Part shown: in pieces, positions 60,804-64,000 of the stretch
Numbering within the stretch: position 1 is the first letter of the stretch
Layout: each line of letters opens with the position of its first letter
From: Anaerosporobacter sp031551385
GTDB lineage: Bacteria; Bacillota; Clostridia; Lachnospirales; Lachnospiraceae
Assembly: GCF_031551385.1 (NCBI RefSeq)
Contig: NZ_JAVBNS010000094.1
Span: forward strand, 1 to 64,000
Reading direction: 5' to 3'
DNA: 64,000 nucleotides
Notes under the pieces: model-generated
Told to the model about the DNA's origin: nothing
What the model saw: the letters and a program-made list of their open reading frames with translations, nothing else
Databases searched by the model: none
Made by a program: the position numbers and the translations under genes

Positions 60804-61865
60804 TTATGCTCTAATAGCCCAACGCATCTTTGTCGAACGGGCACGACTGTTTATGTTACATTCTTCTGCTGATGGACGAATCACGTCCTTTGCAATGTCA
60901 CTATAGATTCCTTCTCTATAAAAATGTTTAAAATATTGTTTTACTAATCTATCTTCTCCCGAATGGAATGTTAGAATTGCTACACGTCCACCTTTTGCCA
61001 AAACATTCGGAAGCTTCTCCATAAATTGCTCTAACACTTCAAATTCACTATTCACATCAATACGAAGTGCTTGGAATGTTCTTTGACATGTCTTCTTTAT
61101 TACCTCTTTTCGTTCTGCTACTGGAACAGACGCTAAAACTCCTTCGATTACTTCCCTTAATCTTGTTGTCGTATCAATCGCTCTTCCTTTTCGAATCTCT
61201 GATACAACCGCTCTTGATATCTCTTTTGCGTATGGTTCATCGGAATTCTCTATCAACATTCCCTCTAACTCTGGCTGTGTGATATTTTTCAATCGCTCTG
61301 CTGCCGAAATACCCTTTTGAGGATTCAATCGTAAATCAAGTGGCCCATCTGTCTTATAAGAAAATCCTCGTTCTGGATTATCTATCTGCATTGAGGATAC
61401 CCCTAAATCTGCCAATACGAAATCCAATGGTCCTGATTCCTCTATTATCTGGTCTATATTTGCAAAGTTAAGTAACTTTACTGTTAATATATCTTCGCCA
61501 AATCCCATATTCTCTAATCGTTCTTTCGTCTTTGCCGACTCTATTGGATCAACATCTAGTCCATAGATATGTCCTTTTCCTTCTAAGCACTTCAACATGT
61601 GCGATGTATGTCCACCATACCCAAGTGTTGCATCTAATCCTGTCTGTCCTGGCTGAATCTGCAAGAAATCTAAGATTTCCTTTACACAGATTGAGATATG
61701 CATACCTGCTGGCGTACTTCCCTTGCTTATAACTTTCTCTATTGTATCCTTATATTTCTCCGGTTGATGTTCTTTGTATTTTTCCTTATAGCTTTTTGGA
61801 TGCGTTCCACTATAGCGAACACGTCTTTTGTGCTGTTGTTCTTTTTGTAATTCTTGATTTTCCAT
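60804..61865 (-). CDS. rsmH: 16S rRNA (cytosine-1402-N4)-methyltransferase
   Basis: A 353-residue RsmH (MraW). A basic N-terminal extension of about 45 residues is followed by STPAGMHISICVKEIL, DATLGYGGHTSHML (SAM loop), VLADLGVSSMQID, PERGFSYKTDGPLDLR and TFHSGEDRLVKQYFK. Standard RsmH is about 310 residues. It is not in a dcw cluster here; the next genes are unrelated. Confidence 0.93.
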   Translation of the reverse strand: MENQELQKEQQHKRRVRYSGTHPKSYKEKYKEHQPEKYKDTIEKVISKGSTPAGMHISICVKEILDFLQIQPGQTGLDATLGYGGHTSHMLKCLEGKGHIYGLDVDPIESAKTKERLENMGFGEDILTVKLLNFANIDQIIEESGPLDFVLADLGVSSMQIDNPERGFSYKTDGPLDLRLNPQKGISAAERLKNITQPELEGMLIENSDEPYAKEISRAVVSEIRKGRAIDTTTRLREVIEGVLASVPVAERKEVIKKTCQRTFQALRIDVNSEFEVLEQFMEKLPNVLAKGGRVAILTFHSGEDRLVKQYFKHFYREGIYSDIAKDVIRPSAEECNINSRARSTKMRWAIRA

Positions 61866-61976
61866 GGTTACCTCGCTGATTGGTTGTTGTTGATTACTGA
61901 TTTAGGATCTGTTTTGGACTTTGTCCTATGTATGATAATGATAGCATATTTTGGTGGAAATGACTAGGGAGGAAAT

Positions 61977-62324
61977 GGAGGGGTACATCGTATGTTGTTA
62001 TTCAACGTGAAGAAATCGTAATAGAATTACACTGTGGTCGGTTTCAATACATCTCATGTTGTTATTCAACAAGAGTTTGGAAAATATACTGGCAGCGTTA
62101 CTGGTTTCAATACATCTCATGTTGTTATTCAACTCGAAACCGATGCGTCCATCTGTTCGCCTTTTTGTTTCAATACATCTCATGTTGTTATTCAACTGTT
62201 ACAACTAATATTAAACAAGCTTACTAATCTGTTTCAATACATCTCATGTTGTTATTCAACAAGTTGGCTTAGAGACAGGGAAGCAGAAAGGAAGGTTTCA
62301 ATACATCTCATGTTGTTATTCAAC
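61977..62324 (-). CRISPR. CRISPR array, 6 repeats and 5 spacers, no cas genes in window
   Basis: Five identical 30-nt repeats at 62041, 62104, 62167, 62231 and 62295, plus a degenerate one at 61977-62006. Spacers are 33-34 nt and all different. On the minus strand the repeat starts GTTGAATAACAAC and ends ATTGAAAC, the usual 8-nt crRNA handle of type I-B/III systems. The degenerate copy differs at that repeat's 3' end. Both facts put the leader on the right (62325 onward) and transcription on the minus strand. Confidence 0.95.
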
Positions 62325-62610
62325 CATAGTAAAATCAACATTCTTAAATCCTATGATACCACAAAATCCTTTATTTTCAAGCTTTTCTTCGATTTTTACC
62401 AGCCGTTTGTCACTTTTAATATTGCAATGACCAAATCACCTTCAAATCCTCGCTATTACTGGATTTACATGATTACATGATAATTATCGGCTGGTAAATT
62501 ATTTTCACTATTCTACATTTGCACCCACTGCTACTCTTTTTTACATTATATCCAGCTAAATAGATTTCGTACTTTGAAAATCAATATAGCCCTGATTTTG
62601 CTACCAAACT
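62325..62610 (-). promoter_or_regulatory. Probable CRISPR leader
   Basis: AT-rich, gene-free 286 nt on the leader side of the array, ending at the stop of the membrane-protein gene. No gene is seen in it. The stretch 61866-61976 on the other side holds only the rsmH upstream region. Confidence 0.5.
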
Positions 62611-63183
62611 CTAAACTTCATTTTGAACCCTAGAATACATTGAATTTTCCATTATCAAACCAACGCAAAATACTATCTCAACCAAAAACATAACAACTGC
62701 AACTACTAAAGCGGAATAGTATAGTCCAACCAGCAATGCCATAATTGGTATTAGAATAGACATTATATAATACATTTTTGATTGATACAACCAGCCATAT
62801 GGAAGCAAATGTGCGCCGAAAATCATAGCATAGACCATCAACATTTTATCTGGTACGCATCCATAAATCCACATTACAATTAAAATATATAGCATTTGAT
62901 TAACTGAAAATAAAATACCCAAACTCGTGAGTGGATTATCTTTGTTTTGAAAATCCACTTTTATCAGTTTTGAAACCAAATACGCTAGTGGAATTAGTGG
63001 TGCCGAACAGCAAAACATATACAGATTTTTTGTAAATGTCGGTAACGGTAATATTTGAATAAACGAAATCGCTAGCCATATCATAACCGACGTGATAATA
63101 AAATGTAATCCCTTCTGTTGTTTTCTTGCACAATCTTCTCTTAATTCACGAACTACAGAAAACAAGTTATCTTTATTCTCCAT
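62611..63183 (-). CDS. Hypothetical membrane protein
   Basis: A 190-residue protein, with an N-terminal amphipathic part (ENKDNLFSVVRELREDCARKQQKG) and five to six predicted helices. I do not recognise the family. The ATG at 63183 overlaps the last codons of the upstream gene, with GGGGTGG as ribosome site; the frame is open to 63237. Third gene of a LytTR-led operon. Confidence 0.65.
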   Translation of the reverse strand: MENKDNLFSVVRELREDCARKQQKGLHFIITSVMIWLAISFIQILPLPTFTKNLYMFCCSAPLIPLAYLVSKLIKVDFQNKDNPLTSLGILFSVNQMLYILIVMWIYGCVPDKMLMVYAMIFGAHLLPYGWLYQSKMYYIMSILIPIMALLVGLYYSALVVAVVMFLVEIVFCVGLIMENSMYSRVQNEV

Positions 63184-63640
63184 TTTCACCACCCCTTTTT
63201 TGTTGATATCGTTGCAATGCCTGCGTGTAAACATCACTTTGTTTTTTATTATACTGCTGATATATTGCCATGCAGATTATATATAAGACAAATGCAATTC
63301 CAATAAATAGACTCCATTTATTAATTGTTCCTTTGCCCGCAAAAAGTCCAAACCAATAGAAACAAAAACATTCATATATACTAAATAAGAGCATGAAGCA
63401 AGTTAATCTTTTTATAAAGCTCCATTTCTTAATAACCATACGTAAGAAAATCAGGTTAAACAGTAACACTCCACCAGAAGTGCAGAATATCATCTTTGTT
63501 AAGTTCCTTGTTGAAATGCTTTGGATATTAAAAAAATGACTGTACACTAGCATAAGAATAAGAAACCACGTAGTACAAAATGCAATTCCATTTCTCAACC
63601 ATACGAAAAACTGGATACTATCTTTCTTTTTATTTTCCAT
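63173..63640 (-). CDS. Four-helix membrane protein, probably DUF3021 type
   Basis: A 155-residue protein with four predicted helices and a charged C-terminal tail (QQYNKKQSDVYTQALQRYQQKRGG). Size, topology (LRNGIAFCTTWFLILMLVYSHF at the start) and position directly after a LytTR regulator fit DUF3021 partners, which usually regulate the LytTR protein. It ends overlapping the next gene by 11 nt. Confidence 0.65.
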   Translation of the reverse strand: MENKKKDSIQFFVWLRNGIAFCTTWFLILMLVYSHFFNIQSISTRNLTKMIFCTSGGVLLFNLIFLRMVIKKWSFIKRLTCFMLLFSIYECFCFYWFGLFAGKGTINKWSLFIGIAFVLYIICMAIYQQYNKKQSDVYTQALQRYQQKRGGENGE

Positions 63641-63655
63641 ATCTCCATTTCCTTT

Positions 63656-64000
63656 CTATATCGACAATATACTACGAATTGCCTGTACATATTTTCGAGA
63701 TATATAAAGCTGTTCGTTATTACTCATCGTTGCAATGATTGTACGATTAAGTTCTGGTTTCAACGACCTAATCTTGTTTATATTTGCAATCTGTGATTTT
63801 GAGATTCGGATAAAATCCTTGTCAGAAAGAATAATCTCCAATTCATACAGCCGTTGCTTTATCTCCATTACATCATCCTTCGTGTATAAAAAGGTGCGAT
63901 TATCTATCGATTCAAAATATAACACCTCAGAGACATTAACAAAATAGAACGCATTGTCTTTTTTCGCTTGCAACTTCTTGTCGAACAGTTCAATATATGT
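63656..64000 (-). CDS. LytTR DNA-binding protein, 5' end beyond window
   Basis: The last 115 codons of a LytTR-domain regulator: VSEVLYFESIDNRTFLYTKDDVMEI, RISKSQIANINKIRSLKP and the final beta strand NNEQLYISRKYVQAIR. The frame stays open to the right edge (upstream residues IELFDKKLQAKKD), so the start is not in the window. A TTG at 63973 could start a shorter form but would miss the linker. No receiver domain is visible, which fits the short LytTR-DUF3021 class. Confidence 0.85.
   Translation of the reverse strand, partial: TYIELFDKKLQAKKDNAFYFVNVSEVLYFESIDNRTFLYTKDDVMEIKQRLYELEIILSDKDFIRISKSQIANINKIRSLKPELNRTIIATMSNNEQLYISRKYVQAIRSILSI

Noticed and set aside
61998..62480. Open frames on both strands through the CRISPR array with periodic peptides
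   Set aside because: The periodicity is that of repeat plus spacer; the array is non-coding.

Overview
The window looks like a chromosomal segment of a spore-forming, low-GC Bacillota of the Lachnospiraceae / Clostridium type. Evidence for this is the AT-rich sequence, strong GGAGG ribosome binding sites, SpmA/SpmB, AbrB, YaaT and YaaR, and a gene order (yaaO, a nucleotide kinase, yaaR, holB, yaaT, trmN6, rsmI, then convergent abrB) that matches the Bacillus subtilis yaa/yab region. Most genes are on the minus strand.

Region 1 (1-3.6 kb): the start of a response regulator that runs off the left edge, and a large secreted GLUG / Ig-like / BspA-like protein. Region 2 (4.4-19.4 kb) is a complete oxidized-sulfur assimilation locus on the minus strand: an organosulfur-type binding lipoprotein and a cytoplasmic alkylsulfatase, then a sulfate ABC transporter (binding protein, CysT, CysW, CysA), APS reductase AprA/AprB, ATP sulfurylase CysD/CysN, a siroheme ferredoxin-type sulfite reductase, a TusA-like protein, a thioredoxin, and a ThiS-like sulfur carrier with its E1-like and JAMM enzymes. 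Together they can take sulfate (imported, or released from sulfate esters) through APS and sulfite to sulfide, and load the sulfide onto a carrier protein as a thiocarboxylate.

Region 3 (19.5-23.2 kb) interrupts this with an RloA/RloB (AbiL-like) putative defence pair, an antitoxin remnant and an MFS transporter. Region 4 (23.4-41.8 kb) is the most unusual part. It holds a metK - nifH-like - nifD-like - nifK-like gene set, three paralogous radical SAM proteins with an atypical CX8CX2C cluster motif, two more SsuA/NrtA-like binding lipoproteins, an SsuC/SsuB-type permease and ATPase, a YezD-type small protein, an aberrant tRNA-Cys-like gene, a RACo-like ferredoxin/ASKHA activator and two Rrf2 regulators, only one of which keeps the Fe-S ligand cysteines. 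The reductase subunits hold one and three cysteines in total, so they can bind a single [4Fe-4S] cluster as in chlorophyllide oxidoreductase, but not a P-cluster or FeMo-type cofactor. I infer an uncharacterised reductive system for scavenging a sulfur compound. It is tied to Region 2 by closely similar promoter/operator sequences and by a shared leader-attenuator motif.

Region 5 (41.9-54.6 kb) is mostly core: a secreted protein, a chemoreceptor, spmAB, abrB and the yaa/yab block. Region 6 (54.6-64 kb) has a membrane protein, an AraC regulator divergent from a GH31 alpha-xylosidase/glucosidase, a phosphotransferase, rsmH, an orphan CRISPR array (6 repeats, read on the minus strand, no cas genes here) and a LytTR / DUF3021-like operon cut by the right edge. 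Two families of palindromic, non-coding dispersed elements occur: family A (5 copies, about 280-390 bp, with a GC-rich core) and family B (about 160 bp, with one 57-bp short form). One B element is inserted inside an A element.
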